Shown: positions 18,101 through 23,978 of the stretch, in pieces
How positions within the stretch are numbered: position 1 is the first letter of the stretch
Layout: every line of letters begins with the position of its first letter
Source of the DNA: CAZAYY01 sp964489525
GTDB lineage: Bacteria > Chloroflexota > Anaerolineae > Anaerolineales > JABWBV01
Direction of reading: 5' to 3'
NCBI GenBank assembly: GCA_964489525.1
Contig: CAZAYY010000031.1
Coordinates: 1-47,855, forward strand
DNA length: 47,855 nt
Notes under the pieces: generated by a model
What the model was told of the DNA's origin: nothing
What the model saw: only the letters and a program-made list of their open reading frames with translations
Databases searched by the model: none
Made by a program: the position numbers and the translations under genes

Positions 18101-20757
18101 TTGGTGGGCAAGAAATCGCGGAGGGTGACATCTTCTGCGACAGACGGACCAGCGTTGGCAATCTGAAGTTCATAGTGAATACTACCGCCGGCGATGGGTG
18201 AGCCGATCACGTATTTAGACAAGTCGAGGTCTGCGGATGCTTGAACGGTGACCGCCGCCGTGTCCTGGTTATTGCTGTTATCCCGGTCGAAAGTGTCGGC
18301 AGTTACCGCCGCATTGATGCTGACCTGGTCGGACACGCTTGTGTCCGGCTGGTTAGCAATGAAAGCCGGGTCGACGATTCCCTGCACGGTGAAGGACACG
18401 CTTTCTCCATTCGTCAGGCTGCCCAGGTTGCAAGTCAGGGGATCCATGGGGTTGCCTGGGGTTCCCAGGGTGCAGCCGCCGATGGAGACGCTGAGTGTGC
18501 CATTCACCAAAGCGCTGGGCAGCGAGATGGCTGTGATGACGTTTACGGCAGTGCTGGGGCCATTGTTGGTCACCTGGATAGTCCAAGAGGCCAATTCCCC
18601 TGCATTGATGGTGGTCGGTGCATTGGCGCTCACATCGAGCGCCAGGTTCGCAGTTGCTTCGATGCTCGACAGGGCCAGGGCCAGGTTGTTGCTTTCGTCA
18701 GGGTCAACTGTGTTGGCCGTGACCGTGGTGGAGTTCAATACATCTATTGCTTGATTTGCGATCAGCCTGAAAGAGGCGCGTAAGCGGCCGCGGCTGTCTG
18801 GTGAATAGGGGTCGAGCAGGCTGGTTCTAAAGATACCAATGTCGGTGCCAAATTGCGTGGACACCAAAGAGCCGGTGGTGCAGGTGAATTGGGTAATGGA
18901 TCCCCCGCCCTGAGAAACGGAAAAAGCGCAAGATTGGATGCTGACATTTGCACTAGAAAGCAGGGTGTCATTAATCATCACATTATAAGCCGCCGAGGGG
19001 CCAAGATTGTCGACATAAATGGTGTAAGTGAACGTTTGTCCCGCCTGGACGACTCCCTCCGGCATGACGAACTTGGTTACTCTCAAATCGGCCCGCCCCT
19101 GGACGAAGTATTCCGCTGTGGATAGATTGTTTTCCGGGTAGGGGTCGGGGTTGTAGGCACTCACCTCAGCGCTGGCCGAAATGGCCAGCGTTCCATCTGT
19201 GTCGTTCGTCAGGGCATTTGGTACGATTTGGGTTTTGATCAAAAAGCTGTATGTTTCACCGGTTCCCAGGTAGCCAAAGGGACAGGTGAGGGTGTCCTCA
19301 GGGCTTTCGGTGCAGATGTTCTTTGAATCTTCCAGGAACACGAGCGGAGTGGGCAGCACAATTTCCGCGGTAACACCGGTGGCTGGCGCTGGGCCGAAAT
19401 TCACCACAGTCACTTGATAAACCAACTCTTCACCGGCAATCGCGGTGTAGGGTGGTTCGCCCCAAGTCGGGTTATACATTGGGGTAATTTGGATGAGCAA
19501 GTTCGCAGGGCAGTCGTACAGGCTGGCAGTGGTGTCCTGGCTGGCGACCCCGGTACTGCCGGCTGCGCCGCCGGCATTCCCGCTGGAACTGCCGCCCCCG
19601 TTGACCTGGAGCGTGCCGGCGGTCATGGCGAAACTGGAGAGATAAATGCGCCCGCCGCCACCGCCGCCACCGCCGCCGCAGCAGCCGCCTGCGCCGCCGC
19701 CTGCGCCATTGGCGCGAATGATACCGCTGTTGTTGATGGTGGTGCTGATAAGGGTGATGCCGCCGCCGGAGCCGCCGCCAGAGGCGCCCGTGTCGCTCAA
19801 CGCGCCTGCGCCGCCATTGGCCGAAACAACGCCGGAACTGCCGACGGTAATGGGGCCAACACTGTAAACGACGATGCCGCCGCCGCCCCCGCCGCCGCTG
19901 GCGCTGGCGCAAGGGGAGGAAGCGCTGCCGCCAGCGCCGCCGCTGCCGCCATCCAGGGTGCTGGAAAGGTCGCCATAACTTCCACCCCCTGCACCGCCGG
20001 CCGCGACGTATGTACCGCCCGCGCCGCCGCTGCCGCCAAACCCGCCGCCCCCGCCACCTGCGTAGTTGCCACCCGGTGAATGGCCTCCGCCCGTCCCAAC
20101 GCCTGGAGCGCCGATGCCCGGTCCAGACGCCACCCCTAATCCACCCGCACCACCGCCCGCGCCGCCAGGTGAACTTGTCCTGGGCTGGCAGGAGGGTGCG
20201 GTAGGCGTGGCGTTGCTTCCATCGACCGAGAGCGTACCGTTGATGGTTACTGTGGTGTAGGAGAGCAGAGCGAGCGGGCGGCTGCCCACGGCTCGTAGGG
20301 TTACCCCGGCGGGGAGGTTGATGCTTTCATACACAAGCACTGCGGCACCGTTAATGACCTGCGCGTTAGGGAGTGCCGTTCCGTCCAGGGTAAGCGCATC
20401 GGTGTCGATGGTATGTGTACCGGCGCTCAGGGTGGGAAAATCCTCAGCCGCGTAATAAACCGGGCAGGTTGGATACAGGGATGAGGTTGGGGCACGCAGG
20501 CCAAGGGTTTCTGGGAAAGTCTCAAGTTCTGGCGCTGTGGCTTCGGGCTCGTCTGGCCAGATGGCCCCCGGGTTATTGGAGAGCGGCGTTTGGGCTGCAT
20601 CCAGCGTTTGCGCTGCGTCCAGCGTCGTGTTCTCCAGGAGCATATCTGGTTGTCCGGTGGCAGCCACCTGGCCCCCAGTTGGTGCGGCAGCCGCCAGAAC
20701 GATTAACGCCAGAGCCACCATAAAGAGTAAACTAATGCGTTTCGTGGAGATGTTCAT
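9178..20757 (-). CDS. Giant secreted DUF11-repeat surface protein
   Basis: A 3859-aa secreted protein, probably a surface fibre or adhesin. The N-terminus has a signal peptide (K6-R7, hydrophobic about 9-24, LAAAAPTGG). Residues about 195-400 are extremely glycine-rich with short GGxGG patches. From about 420 to 3680 there are about 24 copies of a DUF11/TIGR01451-type beta-sandwich of about 130 aa, each with 'VTNxGPSxAxNVxxxDxLPxG', a 'C...LGxLxxG' middle and 'DPDxxNN' end. A motif IYLPFI near 3684 precedes a last CARDB-like domain. I see no LPxTG or C-terminal membrane anchor, so attachment is unknown. Cysteines come in pairs within repeats, suggesting disulfides. ATG 20757 has AAAGGAC upstream. 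The 5' leader is structured (20788-20980). DUF11 domains are structural; adhesion is inference. Confidence 0.93.
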   Translation of the reverse strand: MNISTKRISLLFMVALALIVLAAAAPTGGQVAATGQPDMLLENTTLDAAQTLDAAQTPLSNNPGAIWPDEPEATAPELETFPETLGLRAPTSSLYPTCPVYYAAEDFPTLSAGTHTIDTDALTLDGTALPNAQVINGAAVLVYESINLPAGVTLRAVGSRPLALLSYTTVTINGTLSVDGSNATPTAPSCQPRTSSPGGAGGGAGGLGVASGPGIGAPGVGTGGGHSPGGNYAGGGGGGFGGSGGAGGTYVAAGGAGGGSYGDLSSTLDGGSGGAGGSASSPCASASGGGGGGGIVVYSVGPITVGSSGVVSANGGAGALSDTGASGGGSGGGITLISTTINNSGIIRANGAGGGAGGCCGGGGGGGGGRIYLSSFAMTAGTLQVNGGGSSSGNAGGAAGSTGVASQDTTASLYDCPANLLIQITPMYNPTWGEPPYTAIAGEELVYQVTVVNFGPAPATGVTAEIVLPTPLVFLEDSKNICTESPEDTLTCPFGYLGTGETYSFLIKTQIVPNALTNDTDGTLAISASAEVSAYNPDPYPENNLSTAEYFVQGRADLRVTKFVMPEGVVQAGQTFTYTIYVDNLGPSAAYNVMINDTLLSSANVSIQSCAFSVSQGGGSITQFTCTTGSLVSTQFGTDIGIFRTSLLDPYSPDSRGRLRASFRLIANQAIDVLNSTTVTANTVDPDESNNLALALSSIEATANLALDVSANAPTTINAGELASWTIQVTNNGPSTAVNVITAISLPSALVNGTLSVSIGGCTLGTPGNPMDPLTCNLGSLTNGESVSFTVQGIVDPAFIANQPDTSVSDQVSINAAVTADTFDRDNSNNQDTAAVTVQASADLDLSKYVIGSPIAGGSIHYELQIANAGPSVAEDVTLRDFLPTNLEYISAMVDYEGALGTIPLACEITVGSNALFCPLGNLPPTNTNPVLVFINARIKPTATGSLVNTADVNLKDTPDPDTSNNSATTNTTLRYDADVEVTKVSVPAKVVAGEQVKYVLVVTNHGPSTVYNANVEDILPEAAIYEVASIPCDTSGADLVNGGGSITCELGQLNPGESVTFDIWARIEHDAPFQSTITNTAETEYTLGNSTTFRTIVTTQTYILSTADLRITKFIEPFENIQAGETFDYYIYVDNLGPSTSWNVLINDTLLGSGAVTINSCAFSTTQSGGGSIYQFTCTNGNIVTWHLGYDIGTFGATSLSPYLPDGRGRLRAKFTLTALEAIDLTNISTVTSDSFDPNPDNNLAINMASVEAVVDLEVSKTATGEVQIAGQPGAAFDLTLPGQPFPAGPAYMAAANAVTAGRRVAYTLSVTNLGPSTAENVILYDLLPTGVQLYPGSLITSQGSCAHEDDALTCGLGTLAASATATITYEVMVDSALPAGSVLQNSTIATSDNFEPENANNFALTHTTVQAAADITVQKTAYGQNIVGWDEANQHHIYQDMEFQVTAGLMVRYIITVTNSGPSLAQNVQILENLTPWNTLDDANPNTIPGNTEYLYAEGADCKPSAVSQNLLTCSLGNLDAGARRTFYVYGLVLASTERMNLSDPHDDEINENIPGNLASVITRTQQARILPITPDPYEPNNTAYAGLAVRRVADLSIFKEASTLTPVAGTQMSYEITVHNAGPSSALDVTITDLLPAGVTYLFDTAGCGQTNLLSGCNLGNFGVGDSYTFMVVVQVNANAQPGTLLENITNVTSYGQETDYHGANNSSTSRAYVNSAADLRLLKFGKPDDEVVAGSLLTYTLFVDNLGPSYAHQVVITDELVANGRFDLVSIDPDILGNRPLASCTPAAPITGIQQRLTLTCKAGEDLELFSPTYGAGRWVVEVVVQTADPIDLNNYAAVSSADHDPDPDNNTQVVNHAFTSAADLEVVKTDSHDPVSAGTQFAYEFVVTNHGPSTADNIVFKDTLPLGLSLISVNIAAEDGTCTTTQAVPGNLELVCHLGTLKAGEDTTFSVTLLANAWLPDGAMLFNQALVYSDQFDPFNANNLAGESTTIAAQSNLLVNKMDAQDPVVAGEVLHILVSVRNQGPSVARSVWFSDALPIGLTLTHYQFGNGAGYCINNWTGSTVDCYLGDLEVGGWTDVMLSFAVSPDLENGAQLVDSITWAAASPATFIGDQSETTNVTNASTLAVTKLALDASPAAGGDQTWRISVKNIGPSTAFNALLTDILPTGTSFIYASHNACVFTAGSVSCAFGDMQPGEQITFDLVARIDPAFTCGASLENTAEINWSLEKNGSLTESATAATTTPVDCLADLRVVKFGKPDATVYAGEYLTYTILVDNLGPGFAPAVVLHEELVSNGTFNLVSVDADVSGNQPGAQCSPNAPLDDIHERLTITCELVAPLQIFGGAADSGRWMVEIVVMALENQSLNNLATVASDAPDPDETNNQAAAEHQIYASADLQITKADNTDPVTAGETLEYLLLVTNAGVSSAEGVVVRDILPLGLEITAVNISPTGSCALTQAYVVNPVLECSLGTLAAGAVAEIEITATVSPDLPDGAVLFNQAAVTSQNYDPNLGNNLAGEATTVNALSNLTVQKSDRPDPVVAGTVLTYKVSVQNHGPSLARNVAFVDTLPMNVRFLSTGSNSSNIHCTYAAGTLTCHFQAVAPGETAQVDIAVLVSPDLTNGAGLTNTITWSAGSPAIITGDQAETTVVQNGAVLVVTKLAHDPSPIAGRDQGWRLTLENTGLSTAFNVLLEDTLPAGVGFIYASHNACTFAAGTLTCDFGDLQPGESVAFDLYSRIDPGFTCGAALANTATVTWNETSSAAATTATPVDCAADLRVSKFGEPDGLVAAGELLNYTIVVDNLGPSAAHTVQAVEVLASDGSFEIVSVNAGDGVCNLSLPQTVNQYTSFTCTRTILEPFGSGSGGRWTIQLSVRAIEPQDLDNLVTVTSSVIDPDESNNQTLTAHEFLASADLEIVKTDSADPVTAGESFTYQLVVKNNGVSTAQGVVVRDVIPLGLAVTQLAVTPNGVCALAQGYSLNPVVECNLGNLAADAVVTIQIGVNTSADLLHGATLFNQASVESQSYDPHLANNLAFQATGIVAQSDLVFTHTDGPDPVVAGAKLNYALNVTNSGPSLARGVMVEDLLPAGVTFVSVETTLGTCVANAGAGTVLCNLGDLEPNASAAVVLTVQVSPDLAGGLRLINQVTWWTTSPATFTGSLVAATTVQNTAQLEVTKTPMGIPLAGQAQGWRITVKNTSQSTAFDVNIEDELASGTSYLYTTGPACTEANGVVTCALGDLLPSQQILIELFTQVAADYACVDELTNTVLLAWDRTGDALPDAQASATATVPVGCSADLRVSKFGKPDGEVAAGQVLTYTILIDNLGPSYAHAVTLVEHLASSGRFEVINISAGGGTCSITAPVEVNQDLSFTCTLPYLEPFSSTRIPGQWMVQIAVLATDRQDLNNLATVTSSVFDPDQSNNQASSAHEITDSANLQLVKSAAPATAVAGEVLVYTLQITNLGPSLAEKVILIEQLPANTLLQSITLSGGGACIPNSPLTCSLGNLASGEYQNIEIRVLVPANVPTGALLSNSAYVTSDSYDKDYANNYAGTLTPVQAIADLDVTKTTTEKIAIPGQPVTFAITIQNHGPSDVFGAKITDLLPAGLTEVSWTCYVYIGRCTAAGTGDLVDTIDLPAGQELVYHFKGTLTAAWDVTNVAQITLPASVFDPDPENNTAMLTFTAHRIYLPFITSATQERPIGPDLVVTNIAFPNGYLAVTIANVGLLPVTTPFWVDLYINPMEPVQINYAWWFIAPAGMVWGIPSTVLPLEPGESVVLTPGDAFFWPSLSNWSENMTGEVYVQVDSIGPYTYGAVLEGHETVGGTYNNITGPISLPDQAVRQVIQWLPAPQPWFDLPAR
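9709..19500 (-). repeat. DUF11 tandem array with four-repeat super-period
   Basis: About 24 domain repeats. Those opening with 'ADLRxxKF' recur as repeats 2, 6, 10, 14, 18 and 22, exactly every fourth repeat, at about 19090, 17435, 15590, 13990, 12420 and 10860. In the last three complete super-units the other three positions also keep their type: 'ADLxxxKxDxxDPVxAG', then 'S(N/D)L...DPVVAG', then a form with 'GWR(L/I)T' or 'TWRIS'. Super-units are about 1.56-1.85 kb (about 520-615 aa). The ADLR-type domains are longer, with an 'SGRWMVEI' or 'RGRLRA' insert. This implies expansion by duplication of four-domain blocks. Confidence 0.85.
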
Positions 20758-20787
20758 TTTTTTTGTCCTTTTTGTATGAATTAAACC

Positions 20788-20837
20788 AAAAACGCCAGGA
20801 TGGGTAATGATGTTAAAAATGATTACCTGGCCTGGCG
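20788..20837 (-). terminator. Intrinsic terminator inside giant-gene leader
   Basis: On the minus strand CGCCAGG (20837-20831) pairs with CCTGGCG (20799-20793), with an inner GGTAAT/ATTACC stem, then UUUUU (20792-20788). It lies 31 bases before the ATG of the giant gene and downstream of that gene's probable promoter, so it would stop transcription of the gene unless the outer stem is disrupted. Confidence 0.8.
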
Positions 20838-20980
20838 CATTTACTTCAGGCTATGGAAAGCCTGTCTTAAGTTGTTCTGCTACGCAGTATCCCATAAGAT
20901 ACCTCTTCCTTTATCCATAAAGGAACCTGGCGCTTTTCGGTAGTGAAAGATAACGTGGCCGTTACTTTGGATTGGGGAGA
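20838..20980 (-). promoter_or_regulatory. Structured 5' leader with possible antiterminator
   Basis: The leader holds two identical copies of GCGCCAGG on the minus strand (20933-20926 and 20838-20831) and one complementary CCTGGCG (20799-20793). Pairing with the near copy forms the terminator; pairing with the far copy would break it. Between them lie stems at 20906-20914/20917-20925 (9 bases each arm), 20887-20891/20898-20902, 20877-20880/20884-20887 and 20847-20852/20859-20864. I could not match it to the c-di-GMP-I, c-di-GMP-II, glycine or ydaO consensus. It may be a new aptamer, a protein site, or a leader-peptide attenuator (see 20851-20895). Confidence 0.6.
20851..20895 (-). CDS. Possible 14-aa leader peptide
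   Basis: ATG at 20895 follows GGAAGAGG by six bases and reads MGYCVAEQLKTGFP before TAG at 20851-20853. The stop codon falls in the loop of the hairpin 20847-20864, directly before the competing terminator arm, which is the geometry expected of a leader peptide whose translation decides attenuation. There is no run of one amino acid that would name a sensed compound. An alternative 12-codon ORF (MDKGRGILWDTA) starts 27 bases earlier. Confidence 0.35.
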   Translation of the reverse strand: MGYCVAEQLKTGFP

Positions 20981-20987
20981 TAAATTA

Positions 20988-21015
20988 AGTATATACCTGA
21001 TTATTAATTATGCAA
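20988..21015 (-). promoter_or_regulatory. Probable promoter of giant gene
   Basis: On the minus strand: TTGCAT (21015-21010), 16-base spacer, TATACT (20993-20988, 5/6). The -35 match is weak (3/6) but the region is very AT-rich. Transcription from about 20981 would give a leader of about 225 bases containing all structures at 20788-20933. It lies just downstream of the terminator ending the NAD-salvage operon. Confidence 0.5.
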
Positions 21016-21051
21016 GGGGAAAAGCTAACGATTTATTAATGTTTTGCGACG

Positions 21052-21082
21052 AAAAACGCCCTCTTGGGTCCCAAGGAGGGCG
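21052..21082 (-). terminator. Terminator of NAD-salvage operon
   Basis: On the minus strand CGCCCTCCTTGG (21082-21071) pairs with CCAAGAGGGCG (21067-21057), one bulge, followed by UUUUU (21056-21052). It starts 8 bases after the stop of the gene ending at 21090. Confidence 0.88.
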
Positions 21083-21089
21083 AGGAGGA

Positions 21090-22433
21090 TTACCACACTC
21101 GTTCCAGGTCGGGGTTTTCGCAGCGCTCTCGTCCCACCTTGGCCATATCCAGCCACTGATTGTTGAGCTTAACCCGCACCACGTCGGCAGTGAAATCGGT
21201 CACGGTGGGGCCGTGGTTGTCGAACAAAGAAGAGCCCACGGCGTAATAATCTACCGGTACGCTCAGCCGTTCGAATTGACGGATTTTTTCGCTGTTAAAG
21301 CCGCCCGAAACCACAATTTTGATGTTCTTACAGTAGTCTCTAGCACGGTCAAGCCAGTTTGCAGGAAGTGTCCAGCGCTGCCAGGCGTTGTCCAGCGCCT
21401 GGCGCACCGTGAAAACCAGGCGGGGGTTCACGCCCAGGTCCAGTTCGGGTGCGCCAATTGGGGGCACAGAGACATCGCGCAGGCTGCCGCTGGTATCCAG
21501 CCGAACCCCGGTCAGGCGGAATTTTTGGGCTTCGCTTTCATCCCCGCTGTCTACCAATTGCTGGTAGCGTTGGAACATGGCATCGCACACCAGCAGGCTG
21601 TCTTGCACCGAGTCGTTGTTAAAGTCAACCAGGGCAATGCGCGGTACTTCGGGCGGCAGGGTGCTGGCAAAACACAGCATCAGCTCGGCGGTATCGCCAA
21701 AAAAGCTGGCAATGGCAGCGTGGGCAATGGTGCCGCCGCCAGCGCCGCCCCACCAGTCGCCCTGGGCATCGGTGGAAACCAACGGGCCAAGTTTTTGGGC
21801 GTAGTCCTGGTTAAAGCGTTGGATGGCGATGTCATAGGCGTAGCCATCGGCGGCCTGTACTTCGTGCAGGTCAAATCGGGCAGGAAAAAAGAGCACGGGT
21901 TTTCCGCGGGCGGCAATCAGCGTGTTGTAAACATTGGTTGCCACCCGGCTGGCACGGGTGAGAATGCCCAGGGTGGGTGTTTCAAGCAAGGCAAAGTCGC
22001 GATAGCGCCCCCGTACCCGGATGATAGGTTTGATCTGGCGGGGATCGCCGTTGTAGCTGACCAGGCAGCCATCGTGAACGGCCTCAACCTCCAGGTTTTC
22101 GGCCGTGTTGTAAAACCGCCCATCTTCCCAATAGCCGGTGGCGTGTTCCAACATGGTCAGGGCCTTATCTACGCCCACCACAACGGTGGTTCCACTGCGG
22201 CGGGTGAACCACTGCATTTCTACTTCGATGTTGCCGAGGGCGGCGCCTTCGGGCGACAGGCCGGGGGGGAGGTTGTGGCGTTGGCCCTGGTAGGTGTAGC
22301 CAGACTGGGCCAGGGTGGCGAGCATACGGTGAATATTGTTGAAATATTTATCGGAATACCAGCCCTTGCGCATGCGTTCAATATCCAGCTTAAAGGTCTG
22401 GTTGTTCAGGCGTTTGCCGTTAAAAATGGTCAT
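21090..22433 (-). CDS. pncB: Nicotinate phosphoribosyltransferase
   Basis: Makes nicotinate mononucleotide from nicotinate and PRPP (with ATP) in NAD salvage. The 447-aa protein has the family's beta/alpha-barrel end: IKIVVSGGFNSEKIRQFE (about 362-379), then VDYYAVGSSL and TDFTADVVRV, which bind the phosphate and close the sheet. Earlier 'FFPARFDLHEVQAADGYAY' and 'TDAQGDWWGGAGGGTIAHA' fit the barrel core. Length is close to the usual 390-480 aa. ATG 22433 is preceded by AAGGA at 8 bases. It is 18 bases downstream of the nicotinamidase-like gene, so product and substrate enzymes share one operon. The COG1488 family also includes nicotinamide enzymes, but the hydrolase partner favours nicotinate. 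Confidence 0.85.
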   Translation of the reverse strand: MTIFNGKRLNNQTFKLDIERMRKGWYSDKYFNNIHRMLATLAQSGYTYQGQRHNLPPGLSPEGAALGNIEVEMQWFTRRSGTTVVVGVDKALTMLEHATGYWEDGRFYNTAENLEVEAVHDGCLVSYNGDPRQIKPIIRVRGRYRDFALLETPTLGILTRASRVATNVYNTLIAARGKPVLFFPARFDLHEVQAADGYAYDIAIQRFNQDYAQKLGPLVSTDAQGDWWGGAGGGTIAHAAIASFFGDTAELMLCFASTLPPEVPRIALVDFNNDSVQDSLLVCDAMFQRYQQLVDSGDESEAQKFRLTGVRLDTSGSLRDVSVPPIGAPELDLGVNPRLVFTVRQALDNAWQRWTLPANWLDRARDYCKNIKIVVSGGFNSEKIRQFERLSVPVDYYAVGSSLFDNHGPTVTDFTADVVRVKLNNQWLDMAKVGRERCENPDLERVW

Positions 22434-22451
22434 GGGATGAATCCTTATGGG

Positions 22452-23480
22452 TTAGCCGGAAAATATATCGGAAAGTGAATCGGAGGTACGGACAATATGA
22501 ATCCCGGCTGCGGCGAACTGCGCATAGGCTTCGTCTGCGGCAGCGCTGAAGTCCACTACGCCGGGAACGACCACGGGTGAGGTGCAGTCTTCCAGCAAGT
22601 AAACCCGCCTGGCCAGGGTGGGGTCGGTTTGTTGAATTTCGGCCAATAGGTCTTGAACGGTCCAGGCCACGCAGTGGCTTTTGGCCTGCCCGGCAATGAT
22701 CATGACATCACTGCGCTCTAAAATTTGCATCAACGCTCCGCTGCGGTTGGCCAGGGTTTCCCCGTTGGGTCCCTGGTTTACCTCGGGTCCAATTGCAGAA
22801 TAGTGTTCGGTAAACGGGCTGCTGCCTTTGAGGATGAAGCGGGTGGGGCTGTAGCGGGCCATACTGTGAAAAAACACGGCTTCTTCGATGATGGCTGCCA
22901 GGGCATGGCCAATGCCGCCCAGCATGGCGTGATAGGGCCAGATGGTCAGGTTGTATTTGTTTTTTGCCAACAATGCCTGGGTGTAGTGTGCCAGGTGTGC
23001 CTGGCCAAAACCAGGCGATGCTTCCAGGGCTTTTTCCAGTGCCGGGTTAAACCGCCAGCGCCCCGATTGGATATCTTCAGCCTGGATTTGCGTGTGCGGG
23101 CCGGGGTGGTTGCCTTCGGCATCGACCAGGAATACCGCGTGGAAGATTTGGGCAGCCTGGTGGGTGTCCAGGGTCAGGACGATTTCTGTGATGGTGTCCA
23201 GGTGTTCATATAGAAACGCAGCCAGCCGCTGGTTGTCTTCCACGGCCCCATTTCCACTTTGGCCACCCACAAACAGCTCAAACCCGGGAGTGCAAAAGGT
23301 GTTTTGGATGTCGATCCCGACAAAACTGATCCGCCGCGTGTCGTTCGAGGCGGGTTGGATGTGATGGTGTTTTGCCCAACGGCGCGCCGCCTGGGCCAGG
23401 GTTTCGTATTCAACCCGGTAAACTTCCCCGGCTCGTTCAGGGAGGTAGAAAGAGGGCAGGGGTAAAGGGGTCTTTTCCAT
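22452..23480 (-). CDS. Isochorismatase-fold nicotinamidase-like hydrolase
   Basis: Predicted to deamidate nicotinamide to nicotinate. The 342-aa protein is longer than typical nicotinamidases (about 180-220 aa), having an N-terminal extension of about 50 residues and an enlarged centre. Visible catalytic elements: D57 in VGIDIQNTF, LTLDTH (D105, H107) as metal/active-site region, IWPYHAMLG (179-187) and nucleophile C270 in AGQAKSHCVAWT, the standard position of the isochorismatase-family cysteine. It has AAAGGAG nine bases before ATG 23480 and is first gene of the operon with pncB. The pairing with pncB is the main reason to prefer nicotinamide as substrate over other amides. Confidence 0.8.
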   Translation of the reverse strand: MEKTPLPLPSFYLPERAGEVYRVEYETLAQAARRWAKHHHIQPASNDTRRISFVGIDIQNTFCTPGFELFVGGQSGNGAVEDNQRLAAFLYEHLDTITEIVLTLDTHQAAQIFHAVFLVDAEGNHPGPHTQIQAEDIQSGRWRFNPALEKALEASPGFGQAHLAHYTQALLAKNKYNLTIWPYHAMLGGIGHALAAIIEEAVFFHSMARYSPTRFILKGSSPFTEHYSAIGPEVNQGPNGETLANRSGALMQILERSDVMIIAGQAKSHCVAWTVQDLLAEIQQTDPTLARRVYLLEDCTSPVVVPGVVDFSAAADEAYAQFAAAGIHIVRTSDSLSDIFSG

Positions 23481-23504
23481 CAGTGCATGCTCCTTTTGGG
23501 TATA

Positions 23505-23523
23505 TAGTGTTTTGTATACACTA
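23505..23523. promoter_or_regulatory. Operator-like palindrome before NAD operon
   Basis: TAGTGT (23505-23510) and ACACTA (23518-23523) form a perfect 6+6 inverted repeat with a 7-base AT-rich spacer containing GTATAC at its edge. It lies 25 bases upstream of the nicotinamidase-like start, where a repressor would block transcription. NAD-salvage operons are commonly controlled by NrtR or NiaR; which one (if any) binds here is unknown. Confidence 0.5.
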
Positions 23524-23744
23524 ATACTATCATGATTTCAGGGCAGCGTCAAGCGCCTTTTTTCTCTTCCTGGGTTAAGGCCGCTTCTGTTGGGTTACCG
23601 GTTTGCCCGATTGTTAACAGAGGTGTTCCCGATGGCTCGTCTTTAAACGTGCCCGGTTATTCGGCTGTCCCTGCAAACCTGCACACAGCCATCTTCCTGA
23701 ACTCAATGCAGCCGAAAGGGCGGAACGTACCTTAAGGGGCAAAA
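23524..23744. other. Intergenic, no gene supported
   Basis: The 67-codon + frame at 23532-23735 and the opposite minus frame have no ribosome binding site or recognisable product and are not called. I see no strong hairpin or RNA gene. The promoter for the antiporter follows at 23745. Confidence 0.5.
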
Positions 23745-23774
23745 TTGGCACGCTGTGAGTGAATCGGGTATTAT
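23745..23774 (+). promoter_or_regulatory. Promoter of antiporter gene
   Basis: TTGGCA (23745-23750, 5/6), 18-base spacer, TATTAT (23769-23774, 5/6). Transcription from about 23781 would leave a leader of about 180 bases that includes a 55-codon ORF. Confidence 0.55.
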
Positions 23775-23810
23775 ATAGATAGAACCAGCACCAATCTTTC
23801 TCGCCTGACA

Positions 23811-23978
23811 ATGAAACTATTTTCCCTGGCCAAGTGGCTGGCGGGGGTTTGTGGATTGATTTCCCCGTTCTTTTTTACCGCCGGAAAAAAGGGGTTGGTT
23901 CGCGATCACATTGGGTTATTTCGCAACCTGGCGAAATTTCCCCGAAGAGGAGTTTTGCATGGAACATCATGGCGTTGA
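23811..23978 (+). CDS. Possible small membrane peptide, 55 aa
   Basis: An ATG ORF right after the promoter: MKLFSLAKWLAGVCG, one hydrophobic segment (about 8-24), then a basic tail (GKKGLVRDH, KFPRRG). It overlaps the antiporter start by 20 bases in another frame, so it might couple translation. The upstream ribosome binding site is poor, so it may be only leader sequence. Confidence 0.3.
   Translation: MKLFSLAKWLAGVCGLISPFFFTAGKKGLVRDHIGLFRNLAKFPRRGVLHGTSWR

Noticed and set aside
19414..20260. Ala-, Pro- and Arg-rich frames on both strands around the glycine-rich segment
   Set aside because: They come from GGC/GCC codon repeats encoding the glycine-rich part of the giant protein read in other frames.
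20788..20980. c-di-GMP-I (GEMM) riboswitch upstream of the giant gene
   Set aside because: Tempting because of the HD-GYP neighbour, but the conserved GGGCAAACC-type and ACGCAAAGCC-type segments are absent.
20943..22478. 511-codon plus-strand frame opposite pncB
   Set aside because: Crosses a promoter and a terminator and has no family motifs; pncB and its operon partner explain the DNA.
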